Assembly (NCBI RefSeq): GCF_018446385.1
Contig: NC_055987.1
Span: 32,437,202-32,501,201, forward strand
Direction: 5' to 3'
Origin: Zingiber officinale
Taxonomy: Eukaryota > Streptophyta > Magnoliopsida > Zingiberales > Zingiberaceae
DNA: 64,000 bases
In this document: positions 12,261-23,724 of the stretch, in pieces
Numbering within the stretch: the stretch's first letter is position 1
Layout: each line of letters opens with the position of its first letter
Notes under the pieces: model-generated
Database searches by the model: none
The model's input: only the letters and a program-made list of their open reading frames with translations
What the model was told of the DNA's origin: nothing
Translations under genes and position numbers: made by a program

Positions 12261-13470
12261 ACTAATATCTATTAAAAAAAAATATTACTATAATCGTAGC
12301 AAAAGTTAATTCTACGTCTACTATACAGTCCGTTTCCATATTTTATAAATGGAGGTAAAAAACTTAATAATATAAGTTGCCTCATGAGTCACTCAAATTG
12401 AGAGGAAAAATGACAATCAGGGGCAATTTGAAAAAATAAATAAATATTGGACGATTTTTAAAATATTAACATTTAATGTCTTTTTTCAACCTATAGACCT
12501 CCATAATAATTTTTATAAAATAAAAAAGAGAAAAATACCTTTAATCCTTTTTATTTTCTACCCAGTAGCATTTTACTCTCTCATATTTTAAAAATAATAT
12601 TTGATCCTCTTTGGACAAAAGTCAAATGTAAAAAAAAAATTATAAAAAATAATTATATCCATATCCTTTTAATATTTTGTTTTAAGAAAAAAATCATATT
12701 TAATTTATTGATAATTTACGTCTATTTTTATTTTCCTGTGTTGATATTAAATTAATTCTAGATAATTCAATATTCTATTTTTTTTTTCACTAGGAGGACC
12801 GTTAAGGTAGCAGATCTACCTTTCTATATATATTTTTTCTTTTTATATATATTTTTTTCTCTGTGTACATTATTAGTCAAACTAATCAATAATTAAAATA
12901 TGATCCTAAAAATATATATAATTATTTTTCATGTCAATTTAATATATTCTTAAATTATTAAAAAAATCAAAAAAAAATTTATAATTTTTTTTATATTTGA
13001 CTTTGGTGGAAGGGCATTATAGGTTATTTTTAAATGTTGGAGGATAAAATATAGTTTATTAGCAAATTAGAGTAGGTTAATGGTATTTTTTCAATAAAAA
13101 ATAATACTCAAAGCACTTTTCAGCGATTCAGAAGGTGGGTCCCACAGAGAAGGACCCGATTTAATAAATTGAAGGTGGGTAGAAAGGCGACGGTGCCATT
13201 ACTGTTTACGATAAATTAAAATAATTTGGCGAAGCACATGACGTTCACGTGAGAAATGATGTCGTTTGCTGCGAGGGCACATGCCGAGCACCTGACTAAG
13301 AATGAATATAATTAATAAATGTTCCGAGTTAATTTGTAAATTTGGAAATTCATTAAAAAAAAAAGCTTAAATAAGACAACTGTTTGATGTGCTGTTTGTC
13401 GACGAGGATGGTGCCACCAAAAACACTGTTGGTGCTTGACTTTTTCCTTGGGAAAAAGATAATGAAATAT
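12261..13470. other. AT-rich intergenic DNA upstream of GID1
   Basis: No open frame with family likeness and no bounded repeat was seen. It is homopolymer-rich AT sequence. Confidence 0.6.
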
Positions 13471-13474
13471 ATTA

Positions 13475-13623
13475 TTTATAAATAACTTTAAATCGGCTGT
13501 CTTAATTTCTTACGTGGCTCAAGGAACATCATGAGCAGTTGAACCCGGTCGAAACGGCTGAGTCGCGAATCGGATCAGATATTATTTAGTAATAGTGATT
13601 AAACACTCTCTCTCTCTCTCTCT
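13475..13623 (+). promoter_or_regulatory. putative GID1 core promoter and CT-repeat leader
   Basis: TTTATAAAT at 13475-13483 is a plausible TATA box about 440 bp before the start codon. A (CT)n tract at 13606-13623 would lie in the 5' leader, as CT tracts often do in plant genes. Neither is confirmed by transcript data. Confidence 0.4.
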
Positions 13624-13920
13624 GGGTTTGCGTATGTTGGACTCTTCATCTTCTACCTTGCTCCACTCGCGTTGCTGCTGCCCACCTCTTCCTCTTTATC
13701 TTCGATCGCCCCTGCTTTCCCTGTACATTTGAGATCGATGTTCCAAGGAGCAACGGAGTTGGTGGGAAGAAGAAGAAGGAGGAGTCGGGATTTGATTCCT
13801 GGAATACATGCCATGAGAGGAGGAGAGAGATTTCTTTGGTTTTGATGCTCTCTTTCGACTCTGATTTCTTGTCTTAGAGGCTTATACGGTTACATCCACT
13901 CACGCTAAGCACGTTTGGAC

Positions 13921-15492
13921 ATGGCTGGAAGCAACGAAATTAACGCCAATGAGTCCAAGGTGCTCGATCTCTCTTATTATTATTATTGTTGTTGTTGTTG
14001 TTCTGTTGTTGTTTTGATTTTTGGTTTAGGCAATTATGATTGGATTTCCGTTTCATCGGTTTGTTGCTCGGCTCTCTGGTTCGCGTTAGGTTCTGCTTGA
14101 TTGTTTTCATATGGCCGGATGCATCCAAAAGTAAAGGGGAGATGTGTCGATTTGAGCCCATTCTTGTTTGATTTCTCAGGTTTTCTTCGACTGGTTTGAC
14201 TTCTGATGATAAAACTTGAATCTGTGTTTGAGATGGCATTATAAGAAATCTGAAAAGCCCCATCAACGCAATATCTCTCTGTGTTTGTTTTTATCATAGA
14301 TTTCGAACAGGCGAAGCAAAACGAAGACACAATCGCGTTTCGAAATCATTAGGATCTCATCCCATCTTTAGGAAGATGGGATCTTTGATCGCGTTCGCCT
14401 TCGTTTCTCCCTAAAATTGATGAATCGTTGAACACCCCACCCATCGCTTTCGATCTCACCTCTTCTTTGTTGTTTCTCATGCCGACGCAGATGGCAGTTC
14501 CTCTCAACACTTGGGTTCTCATCTCCAACTTCAAGCTGGCTTACAACATGCTGCGCCGCCCGGACGGCACCTTCGACCGTCACCTCGCCGAGTTCCTCGA
14601 CCGGAAGGTCTCCGCGAATGCCACCCCCGTCAATGGCGTCGTCTCCTTTGACGTCCTCATCGACCGCTCCCACAACCTCCTCGCCCGCATCTACCGCCCC
14701 GCCCCCGCCACGGCGGCTGGTTCCGTTCCTCTTCTCACTGACCTCTATCAACCGCCATCAACCGACCCGTTTCCGGTCATCATATTCTTCCACGGCGGCA
14801 GCTTCGCGCACTCCTCGTCCAACAGCGCTATCTACGACTCCCTCTGTCGCCGGTTTGTCTCCCTCTGCGACGCTGTTGTTATCTCAGTCAATTATCGGCG
14901 GGCACCGGAATACAAGTATCCCTGTGCATACGACGATGGATGGGCAGCTCTCAAGTGGGCGAGTGCAGTGCCATGGCTTCACAACGGCAAAGAGTCCAAA
15001 CCTCGAGTGTTCCTCGCAGGGGACAGCTCTGGGGGTAACATTGCACACCATGTGGCGGTCAGGGCCGCGGAGTCTGGGATCGAAATCGCCGGTAACATTC
15101 TCCTTAACTCCATGTTTGGAGGGAACCATAGGACAGAGTCTGAGAAGAGGTTGGATGGCAAGTATTTTGTCACCATTCAAGACAGGGATTGGTATTGGAA
15201 GGCTTACCTCCCTGAGGGGGCAGATAGAGATCACCCTGCTTGCAACCCCTTTGGTCCCAATGGTGTTAAGCTCGAAGGGCTTCCTTTCACCAAAAGCCTT
15301 GTCATTGTTGCAGGCCTGGATCTTGTTCAAGACTGGCAGTTGGCCTACGCAGAAGGCTTGAAGAAGGCTGGCCACTTTGTGAAGGTTGTGTACCGCGAAC
15401 AAGCCACAATTGGATTCTATTTGTTGCCAAACACCAACCATTTCTACGAAGTGATGGATGAGATCAAGGAATTCATCCAGGCTAACTTGTAG
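13921..15492 (+). CDS. GID1: gibberellin receptor GID1
   Basis: GID1 is a soluble nuclear/cytosolic receptor that binds gibberellin under an N-terminal lid and then recruits DELLA repressors for degradation. Two exons are read: 13921-13959 (MAGSNEINANESK) and 14491-15492, joined by a GT-AG intron (13960-14490) at the position known for GID1 genes. The product is 346 aa, the normal length. The lid stretch VPLNTWVLISNFKLAYN is intact. The alpha/beta-hydrolase core shows the HGG oxyanion motif (residues 114-116), GDSSGG with Ser192, and Asp290. The hydrolase His is replaced by Ile320 (ATIGFY), in line with a receptor rather than an enzyme. ATG 13921 is chosen because MAGSNE is the family N-terminus. 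No lesions are seen. The gene converges on PPDK. Confidence 0.96.
13972..14012 (+). repeat. TTA/TTG microsatellite in GID1 intron
   Basis: A TTATTATTATTATTG run passes into GTT repeats just after the exon 1 splice donor. Confidence 0.8.
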
Positions 15493-16925
15493 TGGAACGC
15501 TGCTCTTGACGGACTGTTCGTCGTTCAATTAATTCCTCCGCGGATGGCAATGATTCACAGGCTTGCTCATGGTTCTGTATAAAAGGATGCATGAAAATTC
15601 AGATTATGTTCTTGGAACTGTTCTATTGAATCTGAACCATATAAGTTCTTGTACATGGTATGTTGAAGAGCCTTGATCCAGTTCAACAACAGATGTTTCA
15701 GAATTTTAGCTAACCACAATGATCGCTGTGACATGGTCAAACGCTAAAGCTCTTATTTTGTATATATTGGCCTCCTCAGATTCTCAGTTAATATAGATTC
15801 AAAGAAAAGTAGAGATTTGTATTGTCCTCTTAGCTGTTGATAGTTCTATTCTCTCCCCTTTGCAGGGTTGAAAGATCAATGAAGACCCAATCCTGTTAAA
15901 ATCTTCTGAGCCTGCCAAATACTATCAACACTTTTTGTTCTCCCTTCTTCCAACTCATCTCATCTAACAACGTGCTTCGATCATATATATCTTTGGCACC
16001 AAACTATTGTGGGAAATAGAATCAAGACAAATGATGGAGTTAGAGAAAGAGTATCAGACAAGCAATTGGAGGCTACTCTGTCACTGGTCAATTTGTCTTG
16101 GACGTTTTTCGTTCTTGGTCATATTTCTAGCCGCTAGTAATGCGTGAGCATTTGGATCGAACAGTGTCAGTTCTTGGCAGCTTCGCTGGAGCTGCTCTTG
16201 GGGTTTTGTTATTGATGGGAGGGGGAATCCCCCCACCGATCGAAATTTATTATGGTATTGTCGTGTGTGGAAAATTTAAGCATGCGTTTTACACTTTTAC
16301 TTGCTAGTTAATGCTTTCCACAGCTGTACATGATGAGGACCTGTCTTGGTCATCATCTGGCCTTATGTAAAATATTGTGAAGTTGGATACTCTGAAGTTC
16401 AATAATGAATTTGTATCAAAATTGCTGTTTGTTAGATGTCTTTTATGGTGCAATTGGTAATAGGATGAGAATGAGAATGGCTTGTTCGCTTGACTATATC
16501 ATTCTAACATTTTGATGAATGGAATAGCTCATTCAAGGACCACTTTATTTATTCAAACATTTTTTTTTAATTTAAAAGATAGAAAAAGCCTCACTCCACT
16601 TGTGGAAATCTATAATGGTATTTATCATGTTATCATTTTGACCCACTTTGCCCGGACATTTAACCTAATTGAGTTGATCAGATGAACAGGTCAAATGGTC
16701 TTACTTGCCTAACTCGCAATAATGTTCGATCGTGCGTTCGATCTTTGTTCGATGAGTTAAGTAGTTAGAAACGTAGACGAAACAAGGTGAGTTGAACAAA
16801 TGGGATAAGTTGAGTTTCAGAAACAATATGTTATTGTTTGTATACTGTCTATATATTTAAATTATTTACAATAAATTATCAATACACAGAAGAAGACAAT
16901 TTCTGAGAGGTTTCTGCTGCATGGT
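15493..16925. other. tail-to-tail intergenic space of GID1 and PPDK
   Basis: This 1.4-kb stretch must hold both 3' untranslated regions and terminators. No convincing open frame or bounded repeat was found. The sequence is of mixed composition and becomes AT-rich after 16,550. Confidence 0.6.
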
Positions 16926-19900
16926 TCAGACCACCACCTGTGCTGCTGCAAGCCTTGCGATTGGGACCCTGTAAGGAAATGGTCAGGGAATGCAAAAAAT
17001 TATGACATTCAACTGTAAGTAAGTTTTGATATTATTTAAATCACATGCTCAATTTTTATAATGTCTAAATAACGTATCCTATTTTTCAAATACTCTTCTT
17101 TTCCTATAAATGGACAAAACTGACTGATTGATCTTGAAAACTCTGAATAACTTCTAATCAAAACGTGCTCCTAAAAATTCATGTATTTATGCCATGGAAT
17201 TTGAATTTAATAGTATAAAAATTTTTAAACTTACACAAATTTGATAAAATTTATCATAAGTTCATTATAAGGCCTATAACAATAATACTCACTAACTAAT
17301 ACCATCAATAAATTCTTAGAACTCCTTTGATTAAAAAAATATCAAACTTTTTAATTTTTAAAGGGTATAGTTTCGTTTGAAACTAACTAATGAACTTACA
17401 AAATTTCAAATCACTTCGAATCAAATCAATGTACTCTTGGAAATCTTCTTAATGTATTCATGCTCTCAGATCTAAATTTAATAGTATAAATTGAGAACAG
17501 TAAATTTTTGAATTGGTAAAAATTTGATGATATATTCTCAATTTAATTCACTATTCTCAATTTATACTATCAAATTTAGATCCGAAAGTATAAATATATT
17601 AAAGATATTTTCAAGAATATATTGATTTTAATTTGAAGTGATTCAAAGTTCTCTAGTTCTATCAGTCAATTTCGAACGAAACCGACCGATGAATCTATAA
17701 AGAAAAAAAAAAGAATATTTTTAGAATATGGTATATGATTTGAGTATTATAAAAGTTTGAATAATATAGAAACTTATGAGGTTGAGTAAAATGTCGAAAA
17801 AAATTAAGTGCATGCGGATATGAATTGGCTAAGTCTAAAATAAAAAAAAATTATAGCACAACCTGAAAGGAGAACATGAGACATAGTCCAGTCCAGCTTG
17901 TGCAAAAAAGGCAACTGAAGAGGGTTCTCCACCATGCTCACCACATATGCCTACCTGTTCATTTTAAAGCTATAAGTGCGAGTTCATGCCAATGGTGGTG
18001 CACCATGAACACAGGCCATTCACCTTCAGATCAGGCCTAGCTCTTCGCCCTCTCTCTGCAGCAATCTTAATGAGCTGGCCTACCCCTTTCTGATCAAGAA
18101 CCTGAAGATTCAAAGCCATTGATGATCATTCGTGCATCACAAAGTACTGGTGCTGCAGTATGCAGAAAAGAGTATATACCTCGAAGGGATCGCTTTGGAG
18201 AATGCCTTTCGATAGGTAGATAGGAAGGAACTTGCCAACATCGTCTCGACTGTACCCAAATGTCATTTGTGTCAGGTCATTTGTTCCAAAGGAGAAGAAT
18301 TCTGCAAACTCAGCAATCTGCCAACATAAACAGCAAGATTATAAGCTTGTGTTGAAAATATTGACTAGGCCAACAACAAGAAACCTTTTATTGAGAGAAG
18401 TTGTAGTTTAAGTTAGATTCTACCTCATCTGCAATAAGAGCAGCTCTTGGAACCTCAATCATTGTTCCGACCTTGTATTTTATGGAGGTTCCAATCTCAG
18501 AGAAGACCTTCTGTGCTATCATCCGTATCAGACTCGTTTGATGCTCTAGCTCCTGATATAAATATGAATTCCAACAGATGAAATTGTTCAGATTTCAAAA
18601 ATAAACACAGTTCAGAAAGATAGCATGTTTTGTAGGCCTTACTACTGTGTTTACTTGGATGAAAGTAGGAAGGCAAACAAAGAAGAAGAAATATAATTAT
18701 TAGTTTCTCTTGTATAGCAGAAACAAACAGAAATGAAGCTTAAGCATCTAATAAAACACCAAAGAGGTATGTAATTTTATTTCTTCCCTTCCATCTCTAT
18801 CCAAATAAATAGGAAGAATGAAATAGAGTGAAGGTAAGACAGTACAATTCATTTCTTTTCCTTTTGTTCCTAGAGTCTTAAGTTTTTTCAGCAATGAGTT
18901 CAGCAGTAATACTTTCTTTTAGCTAAGTATGTCAAGGGAGAAAGCTATGTACCTGAGGTGTTCCGACGAGAGGTACCATTATTTCTGGAAAAACTTTGAC
19001 ACCTTGATTGTTCATAGAGATGGCAGCTTCGAATATAGCACGAACTTGCATCTTAGTCAACTCTGGGTATGATATGCCAAGCCTAATGCAAGAATTCTCT
19101 TACTATGACCAGTATCGAACAAGAGCTTAACTCCATATCCAAGATTACAGTGTTAAAATGTTCAGGGTTAGGTGATAGTCCAATTTGATTTGTAAATTGG
19201 TTCAGTTGAAGATCGGGTACTAACGCAATTTGAAAAGCAAGCAATTCGGCGGCAAGCGGTCAGAGAGGTTGAGTTTGGAGGATGTATAAAGACATTGGGG
19301 GTCTAATCAGGAACACTTGAATGCTCCAATCAATCAAAATTTTAGGGAGTTTAGAAAGCTTAAGCAAAGTGTTATGGATCATAAGTTGTTAATTGAAATC
19401 GGGAGTTTACTTAACAAAAAAGTAATTTACTCTCTGAAAGTTGAATCCATCGCAAGAGAGGGAATAAGGAACAAACCTGCAACCTCTAAAACCAAGCATG
19501 GGATTGACTTCAGATAACCTCTCTATTCTGGAAAAGACTTCATCTTCTGTTGTGCCAGTCTCTGCAGCAAGTTCTGTAATAATGTCCTCTATATTACCTT
19601 CTGGCAAAAATTCATGAAGTGGAGGATCCAACAGTCGGATAGTCACCGGAAACCCTGAATTTTTTTTCATCTATTTAGCTAATGTCGATGAAACTATTGT
19701 GAATGATCAGAACATACCATCCATGGCCCGAAAAATTCCTTCAAAATCAGATCTCTGATATGGCAATAGTAAGTCCAAGGCCTTCTGCCTCTCTTCAAGA
19801 TCTGCAGCCATTATCATCTTTCTAACTGCTTTAATCCTTTCATCTGAAGCAAAGAACTGTGGCAGCATTGTGGGCGGATACAAAGTAGTAAGAAAAAAAA

Positions 19901-22729
19901 AAGTCCTTGTTAGTTTTTTTTTTACATCGATGTATATAAAGTGATGTTTGTTGGTGCAGAAGATTGAAAAGACTAACCATATGCTCTGTCCTACATAATC
20001 CAATCCCTTGTGCACCATTATTTCTTGCAGTAAGTGCATCATCAGGTGTATCTGCATTTGCCATAACCTAAGACCGATGTTGGCAAGAAGAACATTAGCT
20101 TCTTAATTAGGAGAGTTTTGCAGTTTTTGTTGCTGTGCCAAAAGGAGTACTACCTTCAGTTGCCTAATCTCATCGACCCATGACATGAAGATCCCCAGGT
20201 CGCCACTGAGAGCTGGTGGAGAAAGTGGTTGCTTCCCTAGAATTACTTCCCCTGTCGATCCATTGAGTGATAACCACTCACCTTCTTGTATCACTTCGTC
20301 ACCAATAACCACCACCTTGTCTGCATCATTCACACTGATATCTGAGCAACCAGAAACGCAGCATTTTCCCCACCCCCTCGCTACAACAGCAGCATGAGAT
20401 GTCATGCCCCCTCTTGCCGTAAGGATTCCTGTAGCTGCGTGCATGCCACCAACATCCTCAGGGCTAGTTTCTGTCCTCACCTTCAAGCATGCAAAATAGT
20501 AGAGGCTTGTTAAAGAATCAGAGGATTAAGGGTAGGTTGCTGCAACTACTAATAAAAGAGAGAACACAAACTGACTTACCAAAATGACAGCCTTCCCCTG
20601 GGCATGCCATTCTTCAGCATCATCAGCAGTGAAAACAACTTGGCCCACAGCGGCTCCTGGTGATGCAGGCAACCCTGTTGCAACTACTTTATCCTTGTAC
20701 GCTGATGTATCATCAAACTAAACAAATCGAGATGGCAAAGATAGAATCAGTCCGACATGTGTTCAAGCTAACCTCTTTTGATTAACTCGAGCACTTAAGC
20801 AACTAGATTTACTTGTGGATGAAGAAGTTGGTCCAAATGGCTCGGCTCAACCAATTTAATTGCGGAACTTTTATCCACGAGGCCTTCGTTAACCATGTCG
20901 ACTGCAATCCTCACTGCACCTTTCCCAGTGCGCTTCCCTGATCTACACTGCAGCATCCACAGCCTATTTTCTTGAACAGTGAACTCAATGTCCTGCGACA
21001 GTGGGAAAAACAATAACGACCTCGGATGGATCTTTAAAGCAATTGAGAGAGCTTTGAAGCATAGATCTAACCATCATGTCTTTATAGTGCAGCTCCAGAA
21101 TTTTGCAATTCTCTATTAGTTCACTGTAAGCTTCTGGCATGTGCTCCTTCATGGTATTCAGATCCTCAGGTGTCCGGATCCCTGCGACAACATCCTCACC
21201 CTAGCAAAAGAAAATATGTAATGTAATAAGTGATGGCTGAGACAGCCATCATCCTGTTGTTTGATTATGATTTCTTGAGGTGTCTTTAGTACCTGCGCGT
21301 TGATGAGGAACTCTCCGTAGAGCTTCTTCTCGCCTGTGCTCGGATTCCGAGTGAAGAGAACGCCGGTCCCGGAAGTGTTCCCCATGTTCCCAAACACCAT
21401 GCACTGCACATTGACAGCAGTCCCCTTCAGGCCCTTTATCTGGTTGATGCTTCTGTATTTGTTAGCTCTGGTGCTGTCCCATGAATCGAACACCGCAAGA
21501 ACCGCCAAGTACAACTGCCGTTTGGGATCTGCAACCATCGATTAGTTCGTTCAATTCAAGTGGAGAAGTCAACAAATCGACGCGGTTGAAGAAGCACATT
21601 AGTTGAGCTCGAGGTAACTCAATGACCAGAAGGAAACTGTTCTCCTTTGGCTTTTGTGTATACTTTCTTGTACTCGATCACTAGTTCCTTGAGGTCGCCG
21701 GCGGTGAGGTCGGTGTCTTGCTTTGCACCTTTGGCCGCCTTCAATTCCTCCAGTTTCTCCTCAAAGAGCGAGTGGGGAATTCCCATCACCTGCGCAAACC
21801 TGAATCAAGCAGTTTGCGTTGACATTTTTAATCACTCCAAGCCACGCAGAGAGCGAGCACTCACCACGTTCCCGAACATGTCCAAGAAGCGGCGGTAGGA
21901 GTCGTAAGCGAACCTCTCGCCGCTCTTCAACGCCAACCCCGTGACCACCTCGTCGTTGAGTCCCAAGTTGAGCACAGTGTCCATCATCCCAGGCATCGAC
22001 ACCGCGGCGCCGGAGCGGACGGAGAGGAGCAGGGGACGGGAAGGGTCGCCGAGGCGAGCCGCCATGTCCTCCTCGACGTTAGCGAGGCCTTCGAGTATTT
22101 CCTCCCAGAGGCCAGCCGGGAGCTGGTGGCCACCCTTCTGGTACTCCTGGCATGCCTCCGTCGACACAGTGAACCCCGGGGGCACCGACAGTCCGATGCT
22201 CGCCATCTCCGCCAAGTTCGCGCCTTTCCCGCCCAACTTCGCGCCCAAACAAATTTGAACAAAATTTCAATTCACATGAAATGATGAAAACCATTAATCA
22301 ATTGAGTTCAGGAGCTCAACTCACCAGGGACTTCATGCTCTTGTTGCCTTCGCTCTTCCCCTTGCCGAACGTGAACACCCTCTGAGAAAACAGGGGAAAC
22401 ACCAAATCGATTCAAGATCCATTTTTTCTACATAAAAACAACAATCTACCAGTCAGAAGCCCTGCCTTCTTGGTGGTGGGAATCGGCGATACGACGGCTT
22501 GAAGCCGGTCGCCGCCGCGGCTCCTTGCCAGTTGCGGCTCCTGCTCGAATCCACCCCTCCGCTTGGCCATTGCTTGAGCCAGGCGCCTCGCCTCGCCGAG
22601 GCTCCTCATCTCTTTCCTCCTCGACCAACCGAGCTCTTCCATGGGACTCAACCAGCGCTTCGCCATTGGCCTCCTTTCTGCGTACACGGCCGATCGCATG
22701 CACGCGCTCTTGGTGGCTGGATACTGCAT
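16926..22729 (-). CDS. PPDK: pyruvate, phosphate dikinase, plastid-type
   Basis: The enzyme interconverts pyruvate + ATP + Pi and PEP + AMP + PPi. I read 18 exons (high to low coordinates): 22729-22466, 22381-22325, 22236-21865, 21789-21627, 21528-21293, 21200-21072, 20992-20813, 20717-20580, 20480-20154, 20067-19978, 19856-19718, 19654-19477, 19082-18953, 18552-18424, 18317-18180, 18101-18024, 17954-17863 and 16968-16926. They total 2883 nt, 960 aa, the usual size. Order: a basic N-terminal extension of about 85 residues (probable transit peptide), ATP-grasp domain, swivelling domain with GGMTSH (phospho-acceptor His542 and regulatory Thr540, the target of the PPDK regulatory protein), and the PEP/pyruvate barrel with GICGEHGG (Cys920). 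Every junction restores frame. All introns are GT-AG except intron 1, which needs a GC donor. One local oddity is QSDPFE, where relatives usually have QHDPFE. Confidence 0.95.
17050..17760. repeat. inverted-repeat (hairpin) element in PPDK intron 17
   Basis: Sequence at about 17,370-17,515 is repeated in inverse orientation at about 17,530-17,700. Both arms contain a phrase reading GATCTAAATTTGATAGTATAAATTGAGAA or close to it. A further diverged copy in the left-arm orientation lies at about 17,050-17,220. It resembles a MITE with long terminal inverted repeats. It lies wholly within the intron between exons 17 and 18 and does not touch splice sites. Exact ends and target duplication were not resolved. 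Confidence 0.65.
22382..22465 (-). other. PPDK intron 1, 84 bp, apparent GC-AG
   Basis: The transit-peptide exon must join PTTKK to RVFTFGKG in phase 0. The only junction that does so uses AAGAAG|GCAGGG as donor (GC at 22465-22464) and TCTCAG|AGGGTG as acceptor. GC-AG introns are a known minor class. The intron is far too short to carry an internal promoter and first exon. Confidence 0.7.
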
Positions 22730-23590
22730 CTTTCGTCGCTTGCTTGATTCGATTCCTTCACAGATCACAAAAGGCTTCAGAATTCAACACCGGATCGATT
22801 GATCTCGTTCATCAAAGAGGTGATGGAGGGAAGAGCTCAAGATTAGCTCACCTCAAACTCGAAGCGCCGATGATTTATTATATTTAATATTCTATTTTTG
22901 TGGTATACTAAAAAAATATAAAAACGGAAATTAAAAATTTGCTCTTTTTGTTTTTCCAAATGGCATTGAAATCCTACACATCCTCCGTCCGAGTTCGATC
23001 AGACGGTCAGTATGGACATGTGGATTAAGGGTTAATTCGTAATTTGACGCGTTGTCTATTTATCACCTCTTGTTGGTTCCTGTGATCAAGAAATTTCTTC
23101 CTGAGTCACGTAATTAAATGGTGATGCCGCAACTTTTCGGAGTGAGGCATCCAACGGGCCTTATCGAGCCACGTGGCATAAGTCCGATCACACAGGATCT
23201 CTCTTATCCTGAGCAGTGAGCACCTCTTCGCGAATAATATAGACAAATATAAATAAAAAAATTTATTTAACAACAAGGTTAAATCCTATTTAATCATTGA
23301 ATTCAAATAATATATCCTTTTAAATCATTCAATTATTAATCAAACTTACCAATAATTATTTAGCCCTATGAAATGCATGAAAAATCATTATGCTTAGTTT
23401 TGCTAAAATTGTTCTAATATATATTAATTTTTCCTTTATATCGGCGTATTTTTGGTCAAAATTCAAAGGATTAAGTAAGAAGAATAATATAAAAATAAAT
23501 CTTATAAATGAGGCTTTTATTTATTTATTTTTTAAATATTTGACTATAATAAAAATAATGAATTGCACATTTCCTGTTTAGATTTTTGTC
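22730..23590. other. intergenic DNA between PPDK and the MBD gene
   Basis: The PPDK upstream region is at the left end. A TTAAATATAATAAATC stretch on the minus strand (about 22,895-22,870), some 150 bp before the ATG, could serve as a TATA region. The rest is AT-rich with no gene or bounded repeat seen. Confidence 0.5.
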
Positions 23591-23599
23591 CATTTGACA

Positions 23600-23619
23600 T
23601 GGGCCGAAAAATCCGGCCC
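23600..23619 (+). promoter_or_regulatory. paired site-II-like motifs before the MBD gene
   Basis: TGGGCC (23600-23605) and CCGGCCC (23613-23619) form a near-palindromic pair about 110 bp before the proposed start codon. TGGGCC/GGCCC motifs are known promoter elements of housekeeping plant genes bound by TCP factors. That they act here is inferred. Confidence 0.45.
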
Positions 23620-23724
23620 GCGTCTTCTGCCTTCCCTCACTCCTCTTCATGGGGGAGTGAGGGAGTCAAAAAAAAAACGAAGGTCGCATTTTCAGTGGCG
23701 CGGATATAGATCGCGATCTGTGTC

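Noticed and set aside
14618..15361. 247-codon second plus-strand frame in GID1 exon 2
   Set aside because: Shifted frame of the GID1 coding exon. Ser/Pro/Thr-rich composition is a by-product of GC-rich codons.
14884..15528. 214-codon minus-strand frame opposite GID1
   Set aside because: Exact antisense shadow of the GID1 exon with no independent motif.
16440..16560. Possible MITE in the GID1-PPDK interval
   Set aside because: GGAATGAGAATG-like phrases suggest one, but no paired terminal inverted repeats or target duplication could be found.
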